Counted from the first letter of the stretch, positions 32,426 to 45,811 are shown. The stretch is 49,677 nucleotides of DNA from Azolla pinnata (GCA_037176905.1 JBBBWG010026768.1:18903-68579), one strand, 5' to 3'. Notes: generated by a model not told the origin, from the letters alone. A program made the numbers and translations.

Positions 32426-33940
32426 TACTGTTCATGCTTGCAAAATAGCCATGGATCCTGTCACATGCAGAATCATCATGTTGATGAGGGCTTTCGATGA
32501 ACGAACTGTTGATGAGCAGCAGCATTTTCCTGTGGATGCATTAGAATGAGCAAATTGGTGTTCATCAGATTTTGTTTTTGTGGAAATGTGTTAAAAAAAA
32601 GAGAGAGAGCAGGTTTTGTTTCAGTGTACAAATACAAAACACAGCAAATTTGTACAAATACCAAACACAGCAAATTTGTACATAACCCAGAAAGGCAAAT
32701 CTGGCGAAGATTTTGTCTCTCTGTATCTATCGGTTTGGTAAGATCCGAATGCGATTTCTTCTCCTCCGTTGAATCGGATGATGCTCGCAGTCAGGCTAAT
32801 TGCGGTTTTCGTCTCTGTTTTCGGGATTTACTCGCGGGTTTTTGCTAACAAGCATTCTGGCTCAGATCTGCCACTGTTCGCTGTAACCGATTTCTCGTCT
32901 TGCTCTTTTCTACAGTTGTTTGTGTATATGTCAGATGAGGACAAAGATCTAAATGGATCGAGTCTTGAGCCATGCAACCCCGTTCTGCGTTGTTAATAAT
33001 AATAAAAACGCGTATTCTATAGAGTAAAATATGCTTTAGAGTACTCCGACGTATTCTACACGTATTTGATGTTCTGGAACTGTCCTTCTTCTTCAAGCCG
33101 AGCTTATAAAAATGTCTAAATAAAATAAAATGTTCTACAAGGGCGAATATCAGTCGTTTTATAAACTTAAATTTGAGAGTCGTTTTATAAACTTAAATTT
33201 GAGAGCCGACAATTTTGTTTTTTTCCTGCAGTCGAAGTTTTTATAGAATTTTTACTGATGCCGAGAACTGGAATTCGAAAGATTTCAGTGATACATGGTG
33301 CTTCTCAATTTGTAAATTTGTATAATTATTCGACGCGCTTCAAGTATTTAAACCCGTGTTTAACTCAGATTTAACAACTCTATGTTAAAATACACATTCT
33401 CAGTATTTTATGATTTATTATTATTGTTAAATCTTTAAAATACGTATCATCTGCACCGTCTGCATATCGTATATTACGTGCACAACAGCATTGCTAAGGT
33501 AGCAGTGAAAATAAGCAGACTTAATTAACTGCAAATTTGAATGATTATACAACACACTTTAGTGTGTTTAGCCCGTAATTAACGTATTTAACAGCTCTAG
33601 GTTGAAAATACGCATTCCATGAATTCTTTACTAAATACTTTTAAAAATACGTAGCATACGCGCTCGTATGTATTATCGTACTACGCAGCATGTGTAACAA
33701 CATTATGAAGTTACCGGGGATGAGTGGGGAAGTAAGGATGATAGGGATCAGCGAGCGCGATGTTCGATTCTCGCTGGAATCTTGCTGGGATTCCTTCCGG
33801 ATCAGCGCAGAGAGGCCGAAAGGGAAGCGGATTCGATGAATAGCGCACGAATCGAGAAGCACGACATGTCGGATCGGATCGAAATACATACAGCTTCCAG
33901 TGAAGTGGCTGTAGCAGGATCTGAACTCTGCTACAGTGTT
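32426..33940. other. AT-rich DNA with small direct repeats, no firm gene
   Basis: A perfect 26-bp direct repeat lies at 33153-33204 (unit begins GTCGTTTTATAAACTTAAAT). A diverged duplication has copies from about 33305 and 33530, sharing TTTAACAACTCTATGTT-like and AAAATACGTA-like stretches. A 72-codon ATG frame at 32778-32996 starts with a hydrophobic leader (MMLAVRLIAVFVSVFGIYSR) but resembles no family I know and is weak evidence for a gene. Confidence 0.45.
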
Positions 33941-34662
33941 CCATCCATGCAACACATGCATGCATACATACAGACCAGAACATACCCACATATTGCATGC
34001 ACATGCATGCATACATACCATGACATGCATGATTCAACTCCATGCAATGAATACATGGGTACATACATAGCTCCATGCTGTATGCACATGCATACATGCA
34101 TGCATACCATGGCATCAATCCATACAATGAATGCATGGATACATACATAGCTCCATACTGTATGCGCATGCATACATGCATACATACCATGGCATCAATC
34201 CATACAATGAATGCATGGATATACATGCATAGCTACACACTGTATGCACATGCACGCTCACATACATACATGCATGACATGCATGACATACATGATTCAA
34301 TCCATACAATCCATACATACAGACATACCATGACATGCATAGTTACAATCCATGGAATGCAGGCATGCATACATATCTACACGCTACATGCACATGCATG
34401 CATACATACCATGGCATACATGATTCACTCCATGCAATGTGACACACATGCACACATACATACATACATACGCACGCATACATACATACACATGCATACA
34501 TACATGCATACACACCCATGACGTGCATGCATACATACATACCATGACAACACAGCTCATGCACACATGCACGCGCACACATGCATACATGCATACGTAC
34601 ATAGCGTATGCACATGCGTACATACATGCCATGGAATGCATGCATACATAGCATCACATACA
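33941..34662. repeat. CATG/CATA repeat with 80-bp higher-order unit
   Basis: CATGCATACATA steps throughout. In the left half an 80-bp unit is visible (AATGAATGCATGG or a variant at 34046, 34126 and 34206; also TACATAGCTCCATACTGTAT). The array ends in a (GAA)n tract at about 34668-34709. It lies ~320 bp before the DDA1 ATG. Confidence 0.93.
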
Positions 34663-34674
34663 TGCGACGAAGAA

Positions 34675-34709
<35 letters not shown>

Positions 34710-34917
34710 TCCAGACTGATTGTCTGAAGAAGAAGAAGCAGCAGAAGCTGCTCCGGTTCTCTGACTCTCCAGGTTAGAACTCCCTCTGTTTTCTTGGGTC
34801 TCCCCCTCTTCTTCTCCTTCTCCCTGGATCTGCCCTCCTTCACATCAAATCCGCTTTTGTTTGTTTCGACAGGTGATCGCTTCTTGTATATGATCCAGCA
34901 ACACATACATACTCTGC

Positions 34918-34980
34918 AATCGGAGAGGAAGAGAGGGAGAGGGAGAGGGAGAGGGAGAGGGAGAGAGGGAGAGAGGGAGC
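34918..34980 (+). promoter_or_regulatory. GAGAGG purine tract before the DDA1 ATG
   Basis: A run of GAGAGG and GAGGGA units ends five bases before the ATG. GA-rich tracts in leaders and core promoters bind BBR/BPC-type factors in plants. Binding here is inference. Confidence 0.45.
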
Positions 34981-34984
34981 GCAG

Positions 34985-37900
34985 ATGGGTTCTCTCCTTG
35001 GAGATTGGCCTTCGTACAATCCTCACAACTTCAGTCAATTGAGATCTTCTGATCCATCCCATCCACTGGTAATCCGTCGCCATCTCTCTTTACTTCTCTC
35101 TCATAGTGGGTTATGTTTCTTTCTCTTTTCGGTTTTGTACGCGGTCTGAGCATGAAGAGAATGCGAGATGTCTCTTCGGCATCCGTTCGGTTTGACAGAT
35201 TTGAGCATGCTACTGTAGAAAAAAATTCAATCTTTGTAGTTGAATCCCCTTCAATTCAGTGGCATTAATGTGTTGTAGTGATAAGGTACATGTGACAGGA
35301 CTAATAGGGACCTCTCTCTAGAATAACAGAGACGGTTGTGTTTTTGTTTGATTGGATTGAGAAAATTGCAATCGGAATATATAGAATCTCAAAGCCACAT
35401 CTGTCTCTGAATTTCTCAAAGTCATATCTGCCTCTGAATTGTGTGAAGTAAGGGTAATATTTTTGCTACATGCAGTCATTTTCTGTGCATCCATAAATCA
35501 TGCTGGCCATTTCATCGTGTGTGGTGTTTTGCTACGTACATCGAGAAATGGGGTTAATGATGAAATGCAGCTCAATGTGATTTCCGGAATTGGCAAAATG
35601 CCAGAGTACAAAAGTGTATGTTCTCTTTATGATATTCATCACTCTGACAAGGAAGAAAAGCAAAGGCAACCTCTTTGCTTAACGTTAATAATACTTCTAG
35701 TGTTGTATCTAATCTAAATTGCGAAGCGTTTCCAGAAAAAATTTCGAAACAGAGATGTTGGTTCCACACTTAGTGGTTGCTTACATCCATATCTATCACT
35801 TTGTTGATCTTATTTTTCTGTGACTCGGACTTTGGAAGATGTGCAACATTGTTAAAGAGAAGCTTTTTAATGAGCGAGTGTTTTGGTTAATGTTTTCCTA
35901 TCTATTCCACCCTCAGATAATCAATAGAGTTGTGGAACATTGCTGGAGATACGAGTCACATATTTTTTTAGAATCTATCCTGATGGTAGAGTATCTACCA
36001 ACACTATTATATAAGAGGAATGATTTACATGATTATTTAGTCACTCAGCACTTCTATACAGTAATGAATGGCACCAAGAATCATTACTTGATGTGCTTTC
36101 TCCTTTGATTGGTCCTTATATGTACTCCATTTTGATTTATCGCACATGCCTAGCTACACATATAGACTCGTATTGTGTAAAGCATGATGTTTTTCTTGGA
36201 AGCATCACAGTGTGGTGTAAATCCACTGCAAGTTTGTAATTTCAGAATATAATCTGTCAAATAATGAGAAGTAAACTTGCCCTCTGATATCATCAGAAAC
36301 ATAAACAAACAATTTTCAACTTTGAATTGATATGACGGGCCGGATACAGATTGTTGGAAGCTTGAGGATTGTTAGAGATTGATGGAGGTTTAACAGGCCC
36401 ATAGTAACATGCAAAAGTGTCAAACGAACCTTTAGAAAATGGGCAATTTGTTTTAATCCTAGGCTACTAGATAACTTTCTGAAAGAAAAGTATTGCAGGC
36501 ACAGAATCAGATTATACTTGATCAAGGTGGTGATGAACATCCTTGAACATAATTCACTTCATTACTTCCAATAATTGTTGTGAAAGAATACTTGAGGAGA
36601 GGGTCAGAATCTTCGGAAATTTCGCACATTGTACGTTATCATTCTAACTACAGTGACAAGATACAAGAAGATCCAAGAAGCAGAATTCGGCAAGTGTGTC
36701 CAGGTGGTGTACACTGATGCTGGAAACCCTAATGTTATAAATCACAGTCATCATATTTGAGGAACCCTGGTCTGAAATGTAAGCACCGGAACTTGGAAGT
36801 AGTACGTGTGTTCTAGAGGGGGGGGATCAAGGCCAATGTTAGCATGGTCTCTACAGGTGATGCTTTTAGCAGAGCTCCTTCCCAATTGAGGCCCCAGGTC
36901 TCTTCCACTGCCATGGCTCGCAACATACAAGTCCTTCAAGCATGAGGTGGAAACATTTTGTTACCCTCCCCTCCACAGAATTGCTAGGATCATGACATGC
37001 TAAAACTCAATACATGATGTACTTTAAACCTATTTTCCTGTGAGAACTCATTTTCCAAGTGAAAATGAGATAAGTTTCAAAAGAGATACCATAGGACTCT
37101 GGTTACCTCCTAGACTCAGTCGTAAGTGGGCAAAATCAGTTTCTCTTCTGCAATGGCTGAAATCACAAGTAGACAGTATCAGAATGATTAAAATTTCTCA
37201 AGGGTAATTGGTCCTTTCACAATTAAACCAGAGAGTCCTGCTTTAGTGTGTAGCTTCCCATGAGACCTAGCCTACACTTAAACAACTGTTTCTTACGCTA
37301 CTCTAGTCTGTCAATTATATCCTCTGTTTTAAGGAAAGCTCAAAATTACAAAACAGCTGCTGAAACAAAATTTCAATGACAATTTCTGTCTCTCTTTATA
37401 ATTTCTGTTTCTCACAAAAGCGCAATCTGCCCCTGTTGTGATTTTCAATCCTAGTGTCGAACGGCAACATAAGATAACTATGAAAACGAAAAGAGAGATA
37501 ATGGTTGCTCAGATGATCTTAGTTCTGTTGGTAGGTTATCCTTTGGAGAAGAGAGATCAATCAATAAAGTACACCCCTCATCTGAAAAAAAAGTTCTTTT
37601 TTTTTTCAGCAACTTACCCCTGCTACATACTATGCTACACACAATCGAACTATTCCACCGGCAAATCAAGGTGAACCATTTTCGCATTTATTTTTCCATT
37701 AATTGGGACCAATAAGTCATTTAGTCCACCCTTTGAAAAAAACGTTTGTGGATTGCAGTGATATCAACTGAAACAACCAACATTCTCATCCGGCAGTTTT
37801 ATCAGCAAGCGGAACAAAAGGTGATAAATTCTTCTTCTAAATTTTTCTTTTTCTTTCTGAACATGTGTATGATAAACTGAGATATATGTATATGTGTATG

Positions 37901-38399
37901 TGTGTTGTATAAGTTTTTATATAGAAATGCTGGGATTATCTATTGGCAAATGACCTTGTATTATCTATCTATTGGCAGTTGTTACGTCGTATTTAAAATT
38001 TACAATATCTCATGCCTTACTTACCATTAGCTGGCGTTGGAATTTGTTGAATCATGCCTAAGTGGTCGATGACTGTATTTAAGTACCAATCTAGAGTTAA
38101 CATTGTTTTTATAAAAAGTATACCATTCTGGAGACAGACCTGTGAAGAAATAAGCTTTCTGGGTTGTAATCTGTGAGCATAAGAAATCAGACTTTGGCGT
38201 GAAGGTTAGGGACAAGATAACGAGTTCTTATTCTCGATCGTTGATTTGTTATCTTCAGTTGAAAAAAAGACCTGCCCAAGAATCTCCAGCTGCAGAACAT
38301 GACCATGCGACCAAGCAACAGAAAGGCTCAGATGACCCTGGCTGTAGTGAAGCAACCAATCTGTCACCGGAACCTTCGGGTGGTAGCCATCACAGATAA
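34985..38399 (+). CDS. DDA1: DET1- and DDB1-associated protein 1, four exons
   Basis: Exons 34985-35068, 37610-37670, 37759-37820 and 38259-38399 give 115 residues with phases that fit and GT/AG ends. The protein starts [20 protein letters not shown], the hallmark of plant DDA1, followed by [19 protein letters not shown], then [18 protein letters not shown]. The tail is polar ([16 protein letters not shown]). DDA1 is a small subunit of the CDD complex (COP10-DET1-DDB1) on CUL4 ubiquitin ligases; in Arabidopsis it helps select substrates such as ABA receptors. Its N-terminus is known to lie along DDB1. Intron 1 is ~2.5 kb; open frames inside it (for example 35839-36108) show no domain. Confidence 0.95.
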
Positions 38400-38904
38400 C
38401 CCCTTCTTTTTCGATGTTCTCCGATACAACCCTTTGTTTAAAGAGCTTGTATTTCTACAAATGTTTCTCTTTTCTCTTTAATATGCGCACGGAAAGGATG
38501 GATCATGTTGATTCTCTTCTCATTTTAAACCAGTCTTGTTTCCTGAGAATCGCAAACCGCAAATCTGATCAAGAATCTTCTTCAAACAACTGTGGCTGTC
38601 TGTGTTCCCAGAATCTTCATATCTCGATCAATTTGGTTAACTGCCCCCCATGGGCCATGGTTGTATCCCAGAAATGTGTACACCCGATTTCTCCTCCAAT
38701 CGAAGTGTTAATGTTGCTAGCAAAACTGATCATTTCTGTGATCTCTTTCTTCTAAATCCATGCTTCAACTGCCATTTTCAATATTTTGATTTAATCTCTT
38801 TTTAAGGTCTCAAGGGCTTTCATCCACACCCGATGTGAAGCTATAGTCGGATGCTTGAATAACGAATTTGGGTTGACATCTTGTTGATCCATCAACAAGT
38901 GACA

Positions 38905-38919
38905 TTGATAATAATGATT

Positions 38920-38952
<33 letters not shown>

Positions 38953-39085
38953 TTGATGATAATGGTGAGCTTTGTGGGTTGCAGCATTCACATACTCTTT
39001 GCTGTGATTGATGATGATAATGATGATGATGGTGGTGACACTGATAATGATGCTTATGATGGTGATGGTGATGGTGATGATGATG

Positions 39086-39116
<31 letters not shown>

Positions 39117-39277
39117 ACTAGTCTTTGTTGTTATTGATGATGATGTGATGATGATGATGATGAACTTTGTGGGTTGCAGCATTCACATAGTCTTTGTTGT
39201 GATTGATGATGATGTGATGATGATGATAGTGAACTTTGTGGGTTGCAGCATTCACATAGTCTTTGTTGTGATTGATG

Positions 39278-39309
<32 letters not shown>

Positions 39310-39415
39310 GGTGGTGATGGCGGTGATGCTGGTGATCGTTGTGGGTTGTGATGGTGGCATTGATAATGATGATGGTGATGATGGTGATGATGGTGGTGAA
39401 CCGACTTTGCCACTC
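38905..39415. repeat. GAT microsatellite with ~65-bp embedded unit
   Basis: GATGATGAT and GGTGAT tracts carry a repeated insert (GAACTTTGTGGGTTGCAGCA, then TTCACATAGTCTTTGTTGTG, then ATTGATGATGATGTGATG) seen three or four times from about 38966 to 39275. Forward Met/Asp and reverse His frames come from the repeat. Confidence 0.93.
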
Positions 39416-39429
39416 ACATCCATCCATCC

Positions 39430-39905
39430 ATCCAAACTGATGCTATCATCCTCATTGGACGAATACTTGAACATCCAGAACTCCCAACAAACCCTGTTGC
39501 TGAGGACCAGCTCACCCGACTCCAAGAAATTCAGGCTACCTTTTCATACAATCTATATATGATGCTCAAAATACTCAAAAGAAAGTTGCAAATCGTCATC
39601 AATGTGATTCTTCAACTAAGTCTCATGTGGGAATATGGCTATTGCAAAGGTAACATCAAAACCACGAGACCTCGCTGCAAAGTGGATTATCAACGTTCGA
39701 TCTTGGGTACGATCAATGATATCGCATTTCGCCTTGATCTTCCGTTCTCAGATGCATCTTCACTCGGTGTTTCATGTTTCGCTTTTGAAGCCCTACACAT
39801 ACAGCTCTATTCTCCACCATTGGTTGAAGTTTCAGATGGCTCTGAATATGAGGTTGCTGTCATTCCCGATTCTGAGCTCGTTCGCAATAAGCCAGATCTG
39901 AATTC
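39430..39905 (+). mobile_element. Decayed Ty3/gypsy retrotransposon pol fragment
   Basis: Translating the plus strand across frames gives the end of a gypsy integrase and the beginning of its chromodomain. In order: AEDQLTRLQEIQATFSYNL; YDAQNTQKKVANRHQC (frame change near 39558); GNIKTTRPRCKVDYQR and NDIAFRLDLP; MHLHSVFHVSLLKPYTYSSI in another frame; and EVSDGSEYEVAVIPDSELVR. These match the family order: alpha-helical linker, GPY/F-like barrel, HPVFHVSLLKPY and chromodomain entry. At least three frame changes and a lost GPF motif show it is dead. It stops at 39905 where a CATG repeat begins, and no LTRs were seen. Confidence 0.78.
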
Positions 39906-40715
39906 ACTTATACACAAATGCATCATGCACATACGCATGCAGTGCATGCATATCCACATGCACAGACACATCCATCCATCATCCATCCACCTAAGACACA
40001 AATGCATCATGCACATACATATGCAGTGCATGCATGCATACATATCTACCCATCCATCCATCAGATGCATACATACCCATCGATCTGTATGAGACACGCA
40101 TACATGTGCATACGTATGCATGTCCATCCATCCATTCGAGGCACACATACATGTGCATTGCATGCATACACATCCATCCTTCCACCATTGAAGACGCGGA
40201 GACACCATCATGCACATACACATGCATTGCATGCATACACATCCATCATTTCCATCCTTTCCATCCATTCCATCCATCTGAAGACGCACATACACTATCA
40301 TGCACATGCATATGCATATCCATCCATCCATCCATCCATCCATCCATCAGAGACACGCATACAGCATCATGCACATGCATATGCATGCATATCCATCACA
40401 TCATCCATCCATCAGAGACATGCATACATCATCATGCACATGCATATGCATGCATATCCATCACATCATCCATCCATCAGAGACACGCATACAGCATCAT
40501 GCACATGCATATGCATGCACATCCATCACATCATCCACCCATCAGAGACACGCATACACCATCATGCACATGCATATGCATGCATATCCATCACATCATC
40601 CATCAATCAGAGGCATGCATACATCATCATGCACATGCACATGCATGCGCATCGATCACATCCATCCATGCGTGCATGACATGCATACATGCATACCATA
40701 CATACATACATCTTT
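39906..40715. repeat. CATG/CATC repeat with 65-bp higher-order unit
   Basis: CATGCATACATCCATCC steps. In the right half a 65-bp unit with ATCCATCACATCATCCATCC and AGAGACACGCATAC recurs at about 40391, 40456, 40521 and 40586. The array lies ~200 bp before the cystatin ATG. Confidence 0.94.
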
Positions 40716-40912
40716 CCCCTGTTCTTGTTCTGCAGCGCACAGGAAACGCAGCAGGAAAGGAGCGCCATGTCTGTCTGTTTGCTTCTTCTGAGAAGCTCGA
40801 GCTCTCTTTCTCTCTGCGCTTGTCTCTGAGGAGAAGGCAAACAAGGAAACAAGTCTCTCTTCTTGTTCTGGACATCTTCAATCCAAGCTTTGGTAGCGCG
40901 ACATGGCGAAAG

Positions 40913-42393
40913 GTAAGTTCACATCTTCTTCTTCTTCTTCTTCTTCTTCTCCATTCTGGAAGCTCTTCTTCTTCCTTCTTCTTCTTCTTCTCCGTTGTCA
41001 TCATCTTCTTCTTTCCCCTCGTATCGGCTCTGTTCTGATCTGGTGTTGTGCCCAAAAGCCCACGTTTTTTGGGTTGTAATTTCTGACACCAAACGGTTTT
41101 TCGGCTGCACCTGCTGCTGCCCAACACCTCAGACAGATTTCGAACAGTGGAAAAGAGTGTGTGATTAGCCATGGGAATCCCGCCAAAGAGAAAGGCCGTG
41201 GACCTTGTAGACAGTTTCTAACATGAAACACAGATTCAATTCACCTCATCTAGCATTGTATACAACCGACTGAACGATTGTGTCCCTTGTGCTTTTCTGT
41301 TCTTGTTCCCGATTTGATGGGTGCAGGTATGGATATGGGCCGAAAAATGCTGAAAGCTCGTGGTGTTTTTTCCGTGGCAATGGTGGGTATTCTTGCCATC
41401 ATCGTTATCATGCATTTTAACCAGCTAGCAGTGGCTCTTCCTGGAGGAAGAGAGAGCGTACCAAATGCTCAGAATGATAAGGAGCTACAAAAGCTTGCCA
41501 AGTTTGCTGTCTCAGAGTATAGCTCTCAGAAGGTATGCGGGTCTTGAATAAAAAGCCTATGTTTCTTTATCAATAACTGGCTCCAACTAATATATATATT
41601 TGATCATGATGAATGGATTTTTGGTGAATTGTAGCTGTTTGTTAGCTTAGTATGACGTGTTTCAAAGAGATGTTTATTTGGAAAGATCTTAAGTTCCGAA
41701 TGACTGCGTCTTTGAACTAAAATATTGCTGCATTGTTCTTGGTCAAAGTGTCATGTATCATCATTGAATTGAAATCTGTTTATGATGAACGTGTCATTCA
41801 GCGTCATTGAACTGAAAATTTGTGAATGCTGTCCGTGATCAATATCTCTCATAGCACTCATGAACAGATGTTCACCAATATTGTGGATGATCAACGTGGC
41901 CCAGAGCAGTGTTGAACTGAAATTTTACAATACTATTCACAATCAATAGTTTATGCAACTGGAATTTCACTATATTATTGTGATGAACGTGGAATCTATG
42001 CAACATCATTAAACTGAAGTTTTAGAGCATTGTTCATGATCTCCATTTGTCATGAAGACTCATTGGATTGGAACTTCACAATACAGTTCATGATCACTGT
42101 GTCAAATCAGCATCATTGAACTGTAAATTTACAATACTGGCAAGTGCGTGTGCTATTTGTCTTCATTCTTGAGACTCTTGCGGTTTTTGTCCGTGTGTTT
42201 GCAGGGATTGAAACTCAAATACCTGACACTTTTGTCGGCAGAACAGCAAGTTGTGTCAGGGATGATCTATTATTTGCATCTTAAAGCGAGACCAAACAGA
42301 GGCAAAACCTGCACATATGAAGCTCGCGTTTGGGTACAAGCTTGGAGGAATTTCAAGGCTTTGCAAGACTTTACTCTGGAACAATGTTCATAA
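40913..42393 (+). CDS. Phytocystatin (cysteine protease inhibitor), three exons
   Basis: Exons 40913-40922, 41327-41532 and 42205-42393 give 134 residues with matching phases. Cystatins block papain-like proteases. Visible features are a Lys/Arg-containing N-terminus (MAKGMDMGRKMLKARG), a hydrophobic stretch at about 17-40 that could be a signal peptide or membrane anchor, LPGG at 41-44 (the conserved N-terminal glycine), LAKFAVSEYS at 60-69 (plant cystatin signature, with Ser for the usual Asn), and the inhibitory loop QVVSG at 87-91. The second hairpin has AW at 118-119 where PW is usual. Two cysteines (108, 133) could pair if secreted. The first coding exon is only ten bases. Secretory entry is likely by family analogy. 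Confidence 0.94.
41690..42150. repeat. Degenerate ~60-70-bp repeat in cystatin intron 2
   Basis: About seven poorly conserved copies share CATCATTGAACTGAAATTTT, ACAATACTGTTCATGATCA and variants. It is intronic. Confidence 0.7.
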
Positions 42394-43950
42394 CCGTAGA
42401 AGCCCTTAGCCTGAGAATTATGTATATAAATGATCATTTGACAATGCATGAAAAATGGTGAATCGTTATGGCAATTATGGCTGTGACAGATAGCGATCGT
42501 TTATGATGATCAATCTACTACAATGTGTCTTTATTTGTAATCCTTATCCGTTTTGAGGCAGTGTTTTGTAGCTGTCTTTTTACTGGATAATATGTGATGG
42601 ATTTTAGTGTATAAAAAAGTATGCTTTCCTGTCTTCCACACATTAGTGTGCTGAAAAATATGGTTTGTTTATTCAATACCTAGAATGGTTGTATTAAGTT
42701 TTATGAATGGCATTTTGTAAATAAATGAATGCAGTATACACCTTGTACTATATATTCTCGAAGACTTTGTACTACACAGCCTCTCGTACCAAACGATCTC
42801 TAAAACTTTTTGCAACACCTTTCACTGGAATTTTCTGTACAATGTTATCTTGTTTCTTAGTATGATAATAAAAAATAAACCATCACTGGGATCAGCAAGG
42901 CATGTTCCCAAACTGCCGAGGCATATAATATTGAATTGAACACAAATCGAATTTAACTACCAAAACTTGTGCTGCATACAGAAAATGTGAGAATGTCAAG
43001 GGTTTTGTTTGAGCCAAAACTGGCCTGAGCCGACCCATGGTTATCTGGTTTAAGTGGTTTTGAGAATTCAACTCTAATTTAGCTGGTTTGGATGTAAATG
43101 GTTAAAATGGCTTCCAGTGCGTACAGATTTCATGAATTGGTCAATAAGAAAAATTTAGGCAATTTAATTTATATGAAAAATTTAGGCAACTTAATTTATA
43201 TGATCGGTTACAGTCAGCCCCTAACATTACTTGCAGTTGCTAATTCATTGACAATTTTTCAGTTTACTTACAGATATGCTCTTGAGTTCAGTTTTTCAGA
43301 AAGGACGATTACAACAGAGACCAAGCACTCGGATGATTTAGAAGAACAGGGAAGTTTTTCCCCTTCATTGAATCCCTCTTCCAAGAGTTGGTTTCCCCAA
43401 TCATATAGAAATCCTATGTCATTACAATGAAGTTTGACAAATATAATTGAAAATTAGAATAGAAAATTCAGCCTTTTCCAACACAAGAATAACAAATTCT
43501 TCCTGAACAGCGATTCTAATCAAACTGGATTACACACAAATAACAAATACTTCCGTGTTGGCAAGACCTTGACAGCATGTGTGATTGATTCACCTTAACT
43601 CATCAAATAGAAGATATGAAAACGTGCTAAAGTAACAGACTCAAGGTTAACACACAAACAACAAATACTTCCATGTTGACAAGATCATGATACCATTGAT
43701 TCAGCTAAACTCTCATCCGATAGAGACCAATCTCATGTCTTTGGAACCCACAAAAAACCCAACTATGTGTATCATCCAGTAAGTAAGCAAACCATCTTCA
43801 TAACTGAATTAGGCAAACTCCAACGAGAATGCTGGGTTCTTTGAGAGAAGAAAGAGTTTTTAATCCGCCTGTAAAATATGGGACCCATAGCTTGGCTTCT
43901 AAAATGGTTTAGTCTTTAGGGCTTAGGTCTGTTCTCTACTCGTTTGGGCC
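42394..43950. other. Convergent intergenic region, cystatin and CacyBP
   Basis: AT-rich 3' flanks. A ~118-bp direct duplication with ACAAATACTTCC(G/A)TGTTG starts near 43532 and 43650. An ATG frame at 43098-43430 (110 codons) includes a small tandem repeat (KNLGNLIYM twice) and shows no domain, so I do not call it a gene. No repeat array like those upstream of the genes is present. Confidence 0.5.
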
Positions 43951-45811
43951 CTACTTTTTAGAAGGTATAGGTTTCTTAAATCCAGGTTTGTATGTTGATC
44001 GATATGTCGTCCAAGCATCTGATATAGTTTTCTTCATGTCGTCATCTCCATCATCATACATATTCTGCATCCATAATTTTCATGTTAACAATGTATATGA
44101 GATATATACAGTATTTTTTTTGCAATATGTAGCACACCATAGATCAGGATTTTCTGTGACAAGGTTTACCTTCATCATCTCCATCAATCTAGCCATAGGC
44201 TCCTTCTTTGACTCCTCTTCAGACTTCATTTTGCAAAACAAACATCAAGCAGTATGTGTCAATTCCCCAGTAAATGAGGAACCCTGAACTAACAAACTAA
44301 ACACTACACCAAGATATAGTATTTGAAGGTACGTGTAATACCTTATCTTCTTTGAAGTGCAATTCTCTCCAATTCTCCTCTTCGAGTTTCCTCAAAGAGA
44401 TGATTATCCGTGTAGGCTTGATGATAATTCGACAAGCATCAGGATCAATGAGTTTGTGAAGCTTCTGAATGGAAAACCGATAATTTTTTCCTTCCACGTT
44501 GTGAATCTTTACTTCACATGTCCAGTCTTCAAACTTTGAGATCACATTCTCTTCCTTCACACCTTCCAAGGACACATAGATCTACATAGCAGATGAAAAC
44601 AGAGAACTTACAGTTTAAGTTGGACATAGATCATTTAGAACATGATGAAGAGCGAAACGAATTACATTGTCAAACATCATCAAATACGCTATGTTTCCTA
44701 CAATGATAAGTGGCTAAGAAAATTCTTTTCTGCAAGCCTGGGTGAGTTATAGAACCCGCTCTTCCTAGAGCTCTTCTCTTGCTTCCACCCCCCTTAAGAG
44801 AAGTAGAATGGTATAAAAGCTATAAAATTAACATTTTAGGATAATCAAGGTAAGTGGTTTTAGAGGAGAGCTAACCTTCACTCTTTCACTGTCTTGCTCC
44901 CAAGAGAGATTGTTGAGGGTCACATACTGGATTTCAGGGACAGTGGGCACTTTCTGCGAAGCAGCTTTTATTTCGGCATCAGTCGCAAGCTGTACAGCGA
45001 CAAAGATGCATAAGAAACAAGGAAGAAAGAGAACCATTCCAGATTTAACACTTTCCAAAGGAATAAAAAGAAACGATGAGAAAAAACAGAGAAGCCATGA
45101 TTGTAGTAGAAAAATCAAGAAGAGAAAAGCAAAGGAGAGGATTTTAAATCAAATCACATGACAGAAAAGCTTTCATAAAGAAGAGGACTTGATAAAACAA
45201 TTTGAAAGATTGAAAAATGACTATAGAGTAATCAGTTCAGATTATGAGAAATGGCATAATCATTAAATTCAAAATAATGAAACACCAGGTGCAACAAAAA
45301 CACACATAAGTCGATCCAATGATTTAATTGATCAAGAATGAAGCCAGAACCAAATACAGTAAAAACAACAAATGACCCAACCAAATGCTTTGATTGATGA
45401 AAAATAAAGCCACAACCAACCAAATACAATAAAAACGCACATCCCAATCAAATGGTCTAATTGATAAAACATCACACATGACCCAACCAAATGTTTTGAT
45501 TGATAAAAGAGAAAGCCAGAACCACATACAGTAAACTCACACATGACCCAACCAAATGGTTGGATTGATAAGAAATAATGCCAAACCACATACACACATA
45601 GCCCAGTGAAATGGTTCGATTGATAACACAACAAAGCAACAACCACATACGATAAAAACACAATAAAGCCATGCTAAATGGTTTTATTGATAAAAGAAAA
45701 AAGTAAAAGCCATAACTATATACAGTTAAAACACACATAACCCAATCAAAAGGCTTGATTGGCAACAAAATAAAGCCACAAAAAAAAATTCCTAAACACA
45801 TGTAATGGGAG

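Noticed and set aside
32778..32996. 72-codon frame with signal-peptide-like start
   Set aside because: The mature part has no known family pattern, and the frame could occur by chance in this region; kept only as a note in the region entry.
35839..36108. 89-codon frame in DDA1 intron 1
   Set aside because: No recognisable motif, AT-biased, inside a well-supported intron.
43098..43430. 110-codon ATG frame with duplicated KNLGNLIYM
   Set aside because: The duplication reflects a short DNA repeat; no domain, no splice or neighbour support.
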